Source: Nocardia carnea NBRC 14403 (GTDB taxonomy: Bacteria; Actinomycetota; Actinomycetes; Mycobacteriales; Mycobacteriaceae). From it: DNA of 64,000 nt. This document shows positions 45,908 through 54,440 of the stretch, piece by piece. How positions within the stretch are numbered: the stretch's first letter is position 1; every line of letters starts with the position of its first letter. The stretch lies in NCBI RefSeq assembly GCF_000308515.1, contig NZ_BAFV01000001.1, positions 41,129 to 105,128 on the forward strand. Reading direction: 5' to 3'. Both the position numbers and the translations under genes were made by a program. The notes beneath the pieces were generated by a model that was given only the letters and a program-made list of their open reading frames with translations, had not been told where the DNA came from and did not search any database.

Positions 45908-46537
45908 ATGTCGACAGCCGTTACGAGTGGCAGGAGCCGGCGCCGTACCGCCATCAGGGCCGCACTGTTGAGCGCCGTGGTCGCGCCCGTAATTCTGGCC
46001 GCCTCCGCTTATGCGGTGCCGGATGCCGCAGAACCGCCGGTGCCGACCCAGAACACGCCGACCCTGCCGCCTGCTCCCACTGGCACGCCGGTGCCGCCGA
46101 CTACGACGCCGGTGCCGCCGACTACGACGCCGGTGCCGCCGACTACGACGCCGGTGCCGCCGACCACGACGCCGGTGCCGCCGACCACGACGCCGGTGCG
46201 GCCGCCACTACCCGCCGATTGTCCCGACGGCATACCTGAGCACGCCCCACACTGTGTCGGAAACGGCCCGGACGATCCCTACGATGCCGACGGCTACGAC
46301 GACTTCGGTTATGACCGCAACGGTTTCGATCGCTTCGGTTACGACCGGTGGGGTTACGACCGGCAGGGATACGACCGGGGAGGATACGACCGGCTCGGCC
46401 TCGACCGTGACGGTTACACGCGCCAGGGTTGCCGTGCAGACGGTGTGGATCGGGAATGGGCCGATCGCGCGATCTGCGACGCATGGCGGGCCGAGCGTGC
46501 GAACGGGCTCCGGCTCCCGACGGGGAGCGCCGGCTAG
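45908..46537 (+). CDS. Secreted YDxxG pentapeptide-repeat protein B
   Basis: A 209-residue exported paralogue of the preceding gene. The signal peptide is residues 1-36 (cut after AYA). Residues 61-95 are five exact PVPPTTT units, probably a wall-spanning stalk. A cysteine pair (C105, C116) follows. Residues 125-184 are twelve in-register pentads, nine fitting [Y/F/L]-D-x-x-G (YDADG, YDRNG, FDRFG, YDRWG, LDRDG). The C-terminal motif holds C175 and C190, with the same spacing as in protein A. GGAG lies before the ATG. The stalk suggests display beyond the wall, while protein A has none. Confidence 0.8.
   Translation: MSTAVTSGRSRRRTAIRAALLSAVVAPVILAASAYAVPDAAEPPVPTQNTPTLPPAPTGTPVPPTTTPVPPTTTPVPPTTTPVPPTTTPVPPTTTPVRPPLPADCPDGIPEHAPHCVGNGPDDPYDADGYDDFGYDRNGFDRFGYDRWGYDRQGYDRGGYDRLGLDRDGYTRQGCRADGVDREWADRAICDAWRAERANGLRLPTGSAG
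46088..46192 (+). repeat. Five 21-bp repeats encoding PVPPTTT
   Basis: Five nearly identical 21-base units (ccggtgccgccgactacgacg type, differing in ACT/ACC codons) encode the Pro/Thr stalk of protein B. Copy number could change in frame. Confidence 0.9.
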
Positions 46538-46562
46538 CTCTCCGCTGCCGCGGCAGGACGAA

Positions 46563-46592
46563 CGCCCGCCCTCCGGCTTCGGAGGGCGGGCG
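46563..46592 (+). terminator. Terminator between YDxxG gene B and the SDR gene
   Basis: CGCCCGCCCTCCG and CGGAGGGCGGGCG form a perfect 13-base stem with loop GCTT. It lies between converging genes and can serve both. Confidence 0.88.
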
Positions 46593-46613
46593 TCGTGTCG
46601 TCAGGGGAGGTGG

Positions 46614-47381
46614 TTACCGCGGCGCCATGCGCAGCGCGCCGTCCATGCGGATGGTCTCGCCGTTGAGGTAGTCGTGCTCGACGATGTACTGCGAGAGCTG
46701 CGCGTACTCGTCCGGGCGGCCCAGCCGCGACGGGAACGGCACGCCGGCCTCGAGGCCCTGGCGGTATTCCTCGGTGACACCGGCCAGCATCGGGGTATCG
46801 ATGATGCCGGGGGCGATGGTGTTGACGCGGATACCGAACTGCGCGAGGTCACGTGCGGCCGGAACGGTCATACCGTGTACGCCGCCCTTCGACGCCGAGT
46901 AGGCGATCTGGCCGATCTGGCCCTCGAACGCCGCGACGGAAGCGGTGTTGATCACGACACCGCGCTGTCCGGATTCGTCGACCGCGTCGGTCTTGGCGAT
47001 GGCATCGGCGGCCAGCCGCATGACGTTGAAGCTGCCCAGCAGGTTGACGGTGATCACCGTGCGGAACAGTTCGAGATCGTGCGGGCCGTTCTTGGACAGG
47101 ATGCGCCCGGCCCAGCCGACACCGGCGCAGTTGACCACGATACGCAGCGGGATACCCGATTCGACCACCTTGGCGACGGCGGCGGCGACCTCGTCGTGGC
47201 TGGTGACATCGGCGGCGAGCAGGGTGACCCCGTCGGGGACATTGTCGCCGGCGCGCTCGATCGACTGCGGTACGTCGAGCCCGAAGACGGTGGCGCCCAG
47301 ATCGGCGAAACGCTTGGCGGTGGCGGCGCCCAGACCGGACGCGCCCCCGGTGACGATGGCGGCGGAACCCGAAATCTCCAC
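46614..47381 (-). CDS. Short-chain dehydrogenase (3-hydroxyacyl-CoA dehydrogenase type 2-like)
   Basis: A 255-residue NAD(P)-dependent oxidoreductase of the classical SDR family. The cofactor motif is TGGASGLG, the structural NCAGVG, and the catalytic tetrad S/YxxxK is in NTASVAAFEGQIGQIAYSASKGG. Overall it is close to the type 10 17-beta-hydroxysteroid/3-hydroxyacyl-CoA dehydrogenases, so fatty acid or isoleucine breakdown is likely. It starts with GTG, with GAGAGGA upstream. Confidence 0.88.
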   Translation of the reverse strand: MEISGSAAIVTGGASGLGAATAKRFADLGATVFGLDVPQSIERAGDNVPDGVTLLAADVTSHDEVAAAVAKVVESGIPLRIVVNCAGVGWAGRILSKNGPHDLELFRTVITVNLLGSFNVMRLAADAIAKTDAVDESGQRGVVINTASVAAFEGQIGQIAYSASKGGVHGMTVPAARDLAQFGIRVNTIAPGIIDTPMLAGVTEEYRQGLEAGVPFPSRLGRPDEYAQLSQYIVEHDYLNGETIRMDGALRMAPR

Positions 47382-47491
47382 GATGGTCCTCTCGTTCGTG
47401 ACAAGCCAGTTGGCCTAACGTCAATTGCACCCTAGCCCGTGGATACACCGGGGTCGTGGACGGTCCCCTTGCGCGGATCGGTCACCGGATG

Positions 47492-48226
47492 CTAGTGCTG
47501 CCCACCAACCGGGCGGTCGCCGATATCCGCGGTGTCTGCCGAGGTCACCGCCATTTCCCGGGCCATCCGGCGGGTACGCAGCCACCACAGCGTCACCGCT
47601 GCCACGGCGGGCGCCGCCAGGGCGAGGCCGATTCCCGGTAGCAGGCCGAGGGCCGGGGCCGCGGTGTTCAGTGCGGTCAGTGCGCCGATGAACAGGAACA
47701 GCAGCCCCGAACCGAATCCGATGGCCCGTTCGGGGAGGTGCTTGCCCAGCAGAATGCCCGCGGCGATAGCCAGCGCGTCGGCCGCGACCATGCCGATGGT
47801 CGATCCCAGCCAGACCCCCGCCCAGTTGTTGTCGGTGGCGAGCGCGGCTGTGGCGAACATGGTGCGGTCGCCGAGTTCGGCCAGTAGGAAGGCGGAGAGG
47901 ACGACGAAGAAGGGCGCGGCGGCGGCGAACCTGGGTGGTGAAGGTTCACCGTCGTCGTCGCCGACGAGTTCGCGCAGTGTCCAGACACCGACTGCGAGGA
48001 AGGTCACCGCCGCGACCCAGGCGATGGCCGTCGTGGGCAGGGCGGCACCCAGGAAATGTCCGATGGCGACCGAGAGTACGTGCACGGCGGCGGTGGCCAC
48101 GGTGATCCCGCCGAGCACCACCCACCAGCGATAACGCAGAGCGAAGGTCAACGCCATGAGCTGGGACTTATCACCCAGTTCGGCAAGAAAAACGATACCG
48201 ATGGCGAGTCCGATGGTGGCGATCAT
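47492..48226 (-). CDS. TMEM165/GDT1-family manganese exporter
   Basis: A 244-residue membrane protein with two copies of a three-helix unit, each with the signature acidic motif: FLAELGDKSQLMAL and LLAELGDRTMFATA. Family members move Mn2+ or Ca2+ against protons. A linker with DDDGEPSP separates the halves. A yybP-ykoY manganese riboswitch lies directly upstream, which supports manganese export as the function. ATG at 48226; ribosome-site candidates GGAGG and GGGAG lie in the leader. Confidence 0.92.
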   Translation of the reverse strand: MIATIGLAIGIVFLAELGDKSQLMALTFALRYRWWVVLGGITVATAAVHVLSVAIGHFLGAALPTTAIAWVAAVTFLAVGVWTLRELVGDDDGEPSPPRFAAAAPFFVVLSAFLLAELGDRTMFATAALATDNNWAGVWLGSTIGMVAADALAIAAGILLGKHLPERAIGFGSGLLFLFIGALTALNTAAPALGLLPGIGLALAAPAVAAVTLWWLRTRRMAREMAVTSADTADIGDRPVGGQH

Positions 48227-48253
48227 CCGAGGGGCTCCCGATCCTCCGGTTCA

Positions 48254-48282
48254 CCGGCCGGAGACAGGATGCCTCCGGCCGG
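48254..48282 (-). promoter_or_regulatory. Expression-platform hairpin of the manganese riboswitch
   Basis: CCGGCCGGAG and CTCCGGCCGG form a perfect 10-base stem around a 9-base loop between the riboswitch core and the start codon. It is a good candidate for the terminator or ribosome-site-masking switch. Confidence 0.6.
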
Positions 48283-48295
48283 CACCGCAATAGCT

Positions 48296-48410
48296 GTCCG
48301 GCCGAAGGTCTCGCCCACCGGGGTACCGGTTCACGCGACCGGATCCACCGCCGGGGCGGCGTGATCAGTATGTCGACCGCGTAATTGGGGGCTACTCCCC
48401 TTCGCTGTTG
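48296..48410 (-). ncRNA. yybP-ykoY manganese riboswitch
   Basis: Read on the minus strand, the leader shows the two conserved loops of this family: GGGGAGTAGC at the 5' side and GGGCGAGACCTTCGGC at the 3' side, with GATCACG between them. The closing stem pairs GCGAAGG with CCTTCGGC. The aptamer binds Mn2+ and turns on the manganese exporter gene that follows about 70 bases later. Boundaries are approximate. Confidence 0.9.
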
Positions 48411-48757
48411 GCAACCTTATCGCACCTCTGCCGGTGTCGCAATTGCGCAACAGTGAAATATGGCTTACAGCAATAAGTTTGGGTAAGGTAGCAGCATAGT
48501 TAGGGGACCCTGATAACCATTGTCCGGTCATCCGGAATGGTTCGACGGCATCGCTCCAGCAATCAGATCGCGAGCCCTGAACCGAAACGGGGGGTGCTCG
48601 AAGGTCGGACCGGGGGTGTGGGTCCTTGCGAGTTGTGGGAAATGCTTCCGGCCGGTGAGCGGCCGGATCACCGAGAACCGTGAGCCGTGTGACCGAACGT
48701 GAGCCTGATGGGTCCGGTCGATCGGTACACTACCGACCAACGAGAGGATCACGTCAG
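48411..48757. other. Spacer between the riboswitch and the coiled-coil gene
   Basis: About 350 bases hold the divergent promoters of the manganese exporter (leftward) and the coiled-coil gene (rightward). It is AT-richer around 48440-48520. A segment TTTGGGTAAGGTAGCAGCA at about 48478-48496 loosely resembles an iron box (11 of 19) and is not claimed. No protein gene is seen. Confidence 0.4.
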
Positions 48758-49153
48758 ATGTCGATCGAGAACCGCTTGGCTGTACTGGAAGCCCAGGTTG
48801 TGCAGACAATCAACGAGCGCGATCGGGAACCGGAATCGGTCCGGAGTCTCCGAGCTCGCATCGATAGCAACCACAATGCGGTCGTGGGGGAGCTCGGCAG
48901 CCTGCATGCGGACGTCCAGGATCTGCGGACCGGTCAAGCTCGGCTCGAAGCCGGGCAGACCAAGCTGCGTGCCGATGTTCAGGAGCTGCGGGCGGGGCAG
49001 GCTCGGCTCGAAACCGGCCAGGCTCGGCTCGAAACCGGCCAGGCTCAGCTCGAAACCGGGCAGGCGGAGTTGCGCGCCGACGTTGCCACCTTGCAACAAG
49101 GCCAGCAAGCTGTCATGGACAAGCTCGCGCAGATCTTGTCGAAGCTGCAGTAA
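48758..49153 (+). CDS. Heptad-repeat coiled-coil protein
   Basis: A 131-residue soluble protein that is nearly all helix. From about residue 40 it consists of 7-residue units of the type L-R/E-x-G-Q-A-R (DLRTGQARLEAGQTKLRADVQ), with three almost identical ARLETGQ copies near residues 80-100. The matching DNA is a 21-base tandem repeat near 49000-49065. It should form a long left-handed coiled coil. There is no signal peptide or other domain; the partner is unknown. GAGAGGA lies 9 bases before the ATG at 48758. Confidence 0.72.
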   Translation: MSIENRLAVLEAQVVQTINERDREPESVRSLRARIDSNHNAVVGELGSLHADVQDLRTGQARLEAGQTKLRADVQELRAGQARLETGQARLETGQAQLETGQAELRADVATLQQGQQAVMDKLAQILSKLQ

Positions 49154-49237
49154 CCAGCTGAGTGGTGCCCTCGTCGGTTTCGACAGGCTGATAGCGCTAT
49201 CGACGCGAGCCCGGGAACCGCCGGGCTCGGCACCGGA

Positions 49238-49765
49238 TCAGGCGGCCAGCAACATGGCCAGCACGGCGGTGTCGGGATCGCTGATCGGGTCCAGTCCCAC
49301 CCTGCTGACCAGGGAAGTGACCGTCCCGTCCGCCTCGGCTTCGGCCCAGGCGGCCCGGTGTTCCAGGCCGAGGTGCGGCAGCCCTGGCAGCAGTACGCAC
49401 CCGGAAGCAGCGCCCGTGCACTCCGGTAGTGAGGGATTGGTTTCCGCCGGGGGATGCAGCATGAACAGGGCAGGCGGTGTGTGTTCGCCGAAAAGTCCCG
49501 GTTGCACACTTTCCTCGCCCAGTACCGGGCCTTCTGCGATCACCAGCCCGACCGTATCGGGTGCCGGATCATCGGGTAGGTCCTCGCGCACTCCGAAAAC
49601 CGTCGAGGTGGTGAGGAGGCCGGGCATGGAGGCCACGCGTACCGCGAGCACCAGCAGTTGGGACCATTCCTTGGTCGTATCCGGCCAGCGGCCGGAGATC
49701 ACGAAACCGCGCAGTGTTCCGCCGGCGTGGAACGGCGTCACGCCGATTTGACCGTTGCCGCGCAT
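49238..49765 (-). CDS. Conserved-looking protein of unknown function
   Basis: A 175-residue cytoplasmic protein without membrane segments. It starts MRGNGQIGVTPFHAGGT, has a hydrophobic core and two close cysteines (LPECTGAASGCVLLPG). Codon use matches its neighbours and GGGAGG lies directly before the ATG, so it is a real gene. No family was recognised. A large imperfect hairpin lies at 49819-49877 upstream of it. Confidence 0.65.
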   Translation of the reverse strand: MRGNGQIGVTPFHAGGTLRGFVISGRWPDTTKEWSQLLVLAVRVASMPGLLTTSTVFGVREDLPDDPAPDTVGLVIAEGPVLGEESVQPGLFGEHTPPALFMLHPPAETNPSLPECTGAASGCVLLPGLPHLGLEHRAAWAEAEADGTVTSLVSRVGLDPISDPDTAVLAMLLAA

Positions 49766-49818
49766 GATGCCTCCCGTACGGATACCGGGGCGGCCTTGCC
49801 CGTCTGTATCTACTCGGC

Positions 49819-49877
49819 ATGAGCGAGGGCCCTGCGTGGTTACGCTTCGCTACCGCCTTCGGGCCTGACTCGCTCAT
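49819..49877. repeat. Large imperfect inverted repeat
   Basis: ATGAGCGAG plus GGCCC on the left pairs with GGGCC plus CTCGCTCAT on the right, a stem of about 14 bases with a 3-base bulge and a 28-base loop. It may be a REP-like element or a leader structure of the gene to its left. Confidence 0.5.
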
Positions 49878-49967
49878 ACCGCAAGTTGTGTGAAGTTCGA
49901 GCATCTCCCAGAAGTTGTCTGGCACACAAGTACCAGAGAGTGCCAGTTCACCGGCAAACGCCGAAAT

Positions 49968-49993
49968 GCCCGCGGACCTCGAGGTCCGCGGGC
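49968..49993 (-). terminator. Terminator after sodA
   Basis: A 26-base perfect palindrome (GCCCGCGGACCTC and its complement) begins 55 bases after the sodA stop and can fold into a hairpin with a small central loop. Confidence 0.8.
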
Positions 49994-50048
49994 TCGGTGG
50001 GCTACGTCGTTTCCGGCCAGAGTTCGGCCGGTGATCTCGACGCGGCGA

Positions 50049-50672
50049 TCAGCCGAAGATGAGGCCCTTCGCCTGGCTGGTGGCCTTGGCGAAACGCTCC
50101 TGGACGTCGGCCCAGTTGACCACGTTCCAGAAGGCCTTCACGTAGTCGGCCTTGACGTTCTTGTACTGCAGGTAGAACGCGTGCTCCCACATATCGACCT
50201 GCAGCAGCGGGATGATGCCCAGCGGAACATTGGCCTGCTGGTCGTAGAGCTGGAAGGTCAGCAGCTTCTGGCCGAGGGTGTCGTAGCCGAGCACCGCCCA
50301 GCCGGAGCCCTGCAGACCGTTGGCCGCGGCGGTGAACTGCGCGCGGAACTTGTCGAACGAACCGAACTGGTCGTCGATGGCGGCGGCCAGCTCACCGGTC
50401 GGCTTGTCGCCGCCGTTGGGGGAGAGGTTCTTCCACCAGATGGAGTGGTTGACGTGACCGCCCAGGTGGAATGCGAGGTTCTTCTCGTGCAGGAAGATGG
50501 CGCCGTGATCGCCCGCTTCGCGCGCGGCTTCGAGCTTCTCCAGTGCGGTGTTCACCCCGGCGACATAGGTCGCGTGGTGCTTCGAGTGGTGAATCTCGTT
50601 GATCTGCCCGGAGATATGCGGCTCCAGGGCGCCGTAGTCGTAATCCAGATCTGGCAGCGTGTACTCAGCCAC
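50049..50672 (-). CDS. sodA: Superoxide dismutase (Fe/Mn)
   Basis: A 207-residue iron/manganese superoxide dismutase that converts superoxide to peroxide and oxygen. The metal ligands are seen in [25 protein letters not shown], and [11 protein letters not shown] (Asp and His). There is no signal peptide, yet mycobacterial and nocardial SodA is found outside the cell. Sequence alone does not settle iron or manganese; the nearby manganese and iron genes make either possible. The 345 bases upstream (50673-51017) hold its promoter and no clear gene. Confidence 0.96.
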   Translation of the reverse strand: MAEYTLPDLDYDYGALEPHISGQINEIHHSKHHATYVAGVNTALEKLEAAREAGDHGAIFLHEKNLAFHLGGHVNHSIWWKNLSPNGGDKPTGELAAAIDDQFGSFDKFRAQFTAAANGLQGSGWAVLGYDTLGQKLLTFQLYDQQANVPLGIIPLLQVDMWEHAFYLQYKNVKADYVKAFWNVVNWADVQERFAKATSQAKGLIFG

Positions 50673-51017
50673 GATGTCCCTTCCTTGTCGGGTCGAGCGC
50701 GTCCTTTACGGGAGGCTCCCGACCATTCGTACACCCGATCGGTCCAACTCGCCCCGACACCCCACCATTCCACACGGAGGCGAAACCGACCATTTTTGTT
50801 CCGGTCCTGTGATACATCCGCCGCCGCCTGCCCGGTCCGACCTGGCCGGATGCGAGTCGGCGGCCCGTCTCGCGCGGAAGGCGAGCACGGTCACCGGACT
50901 CGGCACCGGGGCCATCGGCGCCGGCCCTCGACCATCCACCGCGCTACCCGAGCAGCGGAAGCAGCGGCGCAGCAGACGTTTACCGGCGGCCGCCGCTGCG
51001 GACCGCTCGGCGATGGT

Positions 51018-51656
51018 TCACAACGGCGGTGCGATACCCGGATGCGATGCGCGCGGGTCACCCTTGTCGTGGGCCGCCCACCAGCGCTGAGAACCGGAGA
51101 CCAGCTCCGGTAGCGGTACGGGTGCCCCGTCGGCGCGCTGTGCGGTGACCGAATCGAACCAGACCCGGATATCGAGTTCGCGCGGATCGACTCCTTCTTC
51201 CTGGGAGAACTCCAGGACATGGCGGGAGATCCGGGTATCGATGGTGGTGTCGAAGCTGAGCAGTTCGCTCCACAGCGTCCAGCTGCTGTCGTCCAGGTCG
51301 ACGAATTCCCAGCCGTGTAGCCGGCTACCGCCGAAACTGGCGATCGCGGCGTCGAGGCCGGTGAGCTCCAACGGCAGGATTCGCGGTTCCAGATCGTCCC
51401 ACCGCTGCATCCGCAACGATGCGGCAATTCTTGTGACCCCGTGGAAGATGAGCTGCACCCGTTCCGTATGGGTGCCCGGTGTGGCGTCGCCGGTGGCGAT
51501 GCCGGTGGTTTGCTCCGGCAGGCTCAGTACCTCGAGGTCGAGTATCAGTCGTTTGGCCTCGGAATCGACTGTCGATCCCAGGCAGCCGGCCTCCGAAAGT
51601 GCTTTGTCGAGACCGGCCTTGTCCAATTCTTCGAGTAACCCCCTGGTCGATGTCAT
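51018..51656 (-). CDS. Protein of unknown function
   Basis: A 212-residue soluble, acidic protein (MTSTRGLLEELDKAGLDKAL). It has two beta-rich stretches (RLILDLEVLSLPEQ; HGWEFVDLDDSSWTLW) and a Trp pair near the end (SQRWWAAHDKGD). There is no membrane segment or recognised domain. Codon use agrees with the region. It lies upstream of sodA in the same direction, but a 345-base gap separates them. Confidence 0.6.
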   Translation of the reverse strand: MTSTRGLLEELDKAGLDKALSEAGCLGSTVDSEAKRLILDLEVLSLPEQTTGIATGDATPGTHTERVQLIFHGVTRIAASLRMQRWDDLEPRILPLELTGLDAAIASFGGSRLHGWEFVDLDDSSWTLWSELLSFDTTIDTRISRHVLEFSQEEGVDPRELDIRVWFDSVTAQRADGAPVPLPELVSGSQRWWAAHDKGDPRASHPGIAPPL

Positions 51657-52147
51657 GGCGCCAGATTACCGAGATCAGCACGGGGATCAGGGGATTTTCG
51701 ATTTTTCCGGTTCCGGTGGAACCGATTCGGCACCGGCGGCGTCCAACTGGTTATCGGGTCGCGACGGGGCGCGGCGCGATGCAGTGGCCGGACGGCCGCT
51801 CCGGGATTTTTTGGAGGGGAGTACCGGATCGGCCGTTCGGGTCCACCGTTACCGCAGGTCGAGCCGTCGATCCGGGGAACCTGGGATAATGGTGCGCTGA
51901 ATGGTAGCTGATTGCGCCGGAACACGGTGCGAATTATGCATATTACTCATCACGGGGCCATCCATGGATATGGCCGGCGCACGATCGGATCGCAGCGGTA
52001 TCCCGATCCGGCGAATCTTCGGCAGCGCCCGGCGTGTCGGTCCGGTCCGGACAGTTGTGGACCGCCGGCCGGCAGTGACCGGGCGTGCCTGCGGACGCTC
52101 GCCCCGGACCCGGCGGCAGTACCGGCGGTTGTGGCAGGATCAGTAAC
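51657..52147. other. Intergenic region before the rhodanese gene
   Basis: About 490 bases between divergent genes. A possible -10 GATAAT is present near 51884-51889 facing right. Short open frames here (for example 51901-52146) encode basic, unconvincing peptides without a ribosome site. No RNA or repeat was recognised. Confidence 0.4.
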
Positions 52148-52516
52148 GTGACGAGCTTCGGGGTCCCGTCGGTATCGGTCGAGGCCGTACCGGCCGAATT
52201 CGATCAGCCGCCCGGGCAGGCGGAGGCGGCTGCCGTCGTCCTGCTCGATGTGCGTGAAGACGACGAGTGGCAGCTCGGCCATGCGCCGGGCGCCGTGCAC
52301 ATCCCACTGTCCGATATCCCGGCGCGCTACGGCGAACTGGATCCGGACGCCGACCTGTATGTCATCTGCCGGCAGGGCGGCCGCTCGATGGAGGCGGTCA
52401 AGTATCTGGTGAACATCGGATGCGTTGCGGTCAACGTGGCCGGCGGCATGGTGGCCTGGCAGCAGCTCGGCCGTCCGCTGGCCGGCGAGGGCCCCGGGCC
52501 CGCGACGATCTACTGA
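52148..52516 (+). CDS. Rhodanese-like sulfurtransferase
   Basis: A 122-residue single-domain rhodanese. VLLDVREDDEWQLGHAPGAVHIPL opens the domain and the catalytic cysteine is in VICRQGGRSMEA. Such proteins carry sulfur as a persulfide for cofactor or thiol chemistry. GTG at 52148 is chosen because upstream residues look non-coding. It lies 18 bases before the DUF4328 gene, probably in the same operon. Confidence 0.88.
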   Translation: MTSFGVPSVSVEAVPAEFDQPPGQAEAAAVVLLDVREDDEWQLGHAPGAVHIPLSDIPARYGELDPDADLYVICRQGGRSMEAVKYLVNIGCVAVNVAGGMVAWQQLGRPLAGEGPGPATIY

Positions 52517-52534
52517 CGAATTGCGAGGTGCGCG

Positions 52535-53584
52535 GTGAGTACGGTGGTGCAGCCTTGTGCCCGCTGCGGTACACGCTGGGCGGTGCAGGGTACGCCGATG
52601 CACTGGTGCCCGCGGTGCCGCGGCGTTCTGCTGTCCCCGGGCCCGATCGACGCCCCGCCGCAGCGCCGTAATTACCGCTGGGTCGCCCGCCGGCCCGGTC
52701 GTCTCGACCGTTCCGGCCGTACCGCCGGAACGGGCCGGGTATCCGCGGCGACGCCCCGATACACCGAGATTCCGCGCTGGGGGTTACAGGACCGCCCGGT
52801 AGCCGCGCACGACCGCGACCAACCCCGTCCGCTGAGCACGCTCACCCGCTGGGTGTACACCGCGCTGCCGGCCACCGCCGTGCTGTTCGGTCTGGCCGCC
52901 GTGGCCGAACTCGGCCGATACCTGCTTCTGCTGCGCAATCGCACCCGGCTGATCGAACCGCCGCTGCTGTGGTTCTCCGACGCACTCGTGAACACCGCCG
53001 CGCTATTCGCGTTGATCATGGCGCTGGTCGCCGCGGTGGCCGCGCTGGGCTGGCTGATCGAGGCGCGTCGCGCCACCTTCGCCGCGACCGGTCGCCGGGA
53101 CCCGCGGTCACCGCGCATACTTGCGCTGGGCTGCCTGATTCCGGTGGTGAACCTGATCTGGCCCGGTGTATTCCTCTCGGAAATCCTGGCCGAACGCGGT
53201 GATCCGCGCCCGTTGCGGGCGGTGCGGATCTGGTGGGCGGTCTGGGTTCTCGGCGGCCTGCTCGCGGTGGCGGCGCTGTACTGGCGGACCGCCGATTCGC
53301 TGCAGGCCCAGGCCGACGGCGTGCTGTTCACCGCGTTGACCGATCTGGCCGCGGCCGCTGTCGCCGTACTGACACTCTGGGTCGTGCGCACGGTCGAGGG
53401 CCGCGATCTGCGCGGCCGCGACCGGCTCGCCCACCGCTGGGTGGTGGCCGTCGATCCGGCCACCCCGCTGATCGAACCGGTGCATCCCGGCGGTGCCGCT
53501 ACGGTGAGCACGGCGCCGGACGCCGGGTCGGCAGAGTCCCGGGACGGTGCCGGCCGAGCAGCACAGGAGGTTGTGGCCCAGTGA
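52535..53584 (+). CDS. DUF4328 membrane protein with N-terminal zinc ribbon
   Basis: A 349-residue protein. Residues 7-31 form a zinc ribbon (CARCGTRW and CPRC). After a basic linker, six membrane helices of the DUF4328 domain follow (about residues 108-300), with the conserved LGCLIPVVNLIWPGVFLSEI. The C-terminal tail is hydrophilic. A homologue stands beside glpQ1 in M. tuberculosis (Rv3843c region). Its stop overlaps the glpQ GTG, so the two are coupled. Function unknown. Confidence 0.82.
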   Translation: MSTVVQPCARCGTRWAVQGTPMHWCPRCRGVLLSPGPIDAPPQRRNYRWVARRPGRLDRSGRTAGTGRVSAATPRYTEIPRWGLQDRPVAAHDRDQPRPLSTLTRWVYTALPATAVLFGLAAVAELGRYLLLLRNRTRLIEPPLLWFSDALVNTAALFALIMALVAAVAALGWLIEARRATFAATGRRDPRSPRILALGCLIPVVNLIWPGVFLSEILAERGDPRPLRAVRIWWAVWVLGGLLAVAALYWRTADSLQAQADGVLFTALTDLAAAAVAVLTLWVVRTVEGRDLRGRDRLAHRWVVAVDPATPLIEPVHPGGAATVSTAPDAGSAESRDGAGRAAQEVVAQ

Positions 53585-54366
53585 GCGAGCACAGCGACCA
53601 GTCGGTCCAGGGCCCGCGTGCGCCGTTCGTGGTCGCGCACCGCGGCGCCTCGGCCGCGCGTCCGGAACATACGCTGGCGGCCTACGAACTTGCGCTGGAA
53701 GAGGGCGCCGACGGGGTCGAATGCGATGTGCGGCTCACCCGCGACGGTCATCTGGTCTGCGTGCACGACCGTACGGTGGACCGCACCTCGAGTGGTACCG
53801 GATTGGTCAGCGAGCTGACGCTGGCCGAGCTGAAGGAACTGGACTTCGGTGACGGCTCCCCGGCCGGTGTGCTCACGCTGAGCGAACTCATCGGACTGGT
53901 GCTGGATTGGCGTAGCCGCCCGACGAAACTGTTCATCGAGACCAAGCACCCGGTCCGATACGGGTCGCTGGTGGAGAACAAAGTCCTGGCCGAACTGCAG
54001 CGTTTCGGGATCGCCACCCCGGCGTCGGCGGCCCATTCGCGGGCGGTGGTGATGTCGTTCGCGGCCACCGCGGTCTGGCGGATCCGCCGGGCGGCGCCGT
54101 TGCTGCCGACCGTGCTGCTCGGCGAATCCTCCCGCTACCTGGGCGGAAGTGCGGCGACGACCGTGGGTGCGACCGCGGTGGGGCCCTCGGTGAAAACTCT
54201 GCGCGAACATCCGGAGCTGGTGGACAAGGCTGCGGCGGCCGGCCGGGCGACCTACTGCTGGACGGTCGACGAACCCGACGATATCGCGCTGTGCGCGGAT
54301 CTCGGGGTGAGCTGGGTGGCGACGAACCACCCGGGGCGGGCGAAGGCTGTCCTCGCCAACCGCTGA
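53581..54366 (+). CDS. glpQ: Glycerophosphodiester phosphodiesterase
   Basis: A 261-residue GDPD enzyme that splits glycerophosphodiesters from phospholipid turnover into glycerol 3-phosphate and alcohol. The metal and catalytic motifs are VAHRGASAARPEHT, GVECDVRLTRDGHLVCVHD and KLFIETKH. The end ATYCWTVDEPDDI is typical. There is no signal peptide, so it is cytosolic. It starts with GTG overlapping the upstream stop by 4 bases. Confidence 0.92.
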   Translation: MSEHSDQSVQGPRAPFVVAHRGASAARPEHTLAAYELALEEGADGVECDVRLTRDGHLVCVHDRTVDRTSSGTGLVSELTLAELKELDFGDGSPAGVLTLSELIGLVLDWRSRPTKLFIETKHPVRYGSLVENKVLAELQRFGIATPASAAHSRAVVMSFAATAVWRIRRAAPLLPTVLLGESSRYLGGSAATTVGATAVGPSVKTLREHPELVDKAAAAGRATYCWTVDEPDDIALCADLGVSWVATNHPGRAKAVLANR

Positions 54367-54440
54367 AGCGGCTACTCGCCGGGCTCCGAACCGAGTGGCC
54401 TGCCGCCGGTGGACCGGTATGCCGTGTAATTTGACCAGCC

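Noticed and set aside
48478..48496. Iron box upstream of the coiled-coil gene
   Set aside because: Only about 11 of 19 positions fit the consensus and there is no symmetry.
51950..52603. A 217-codon minus-strand frame
   Set aside because: Antisense to the rhodanese gene, with low-complexity Arg/His content.
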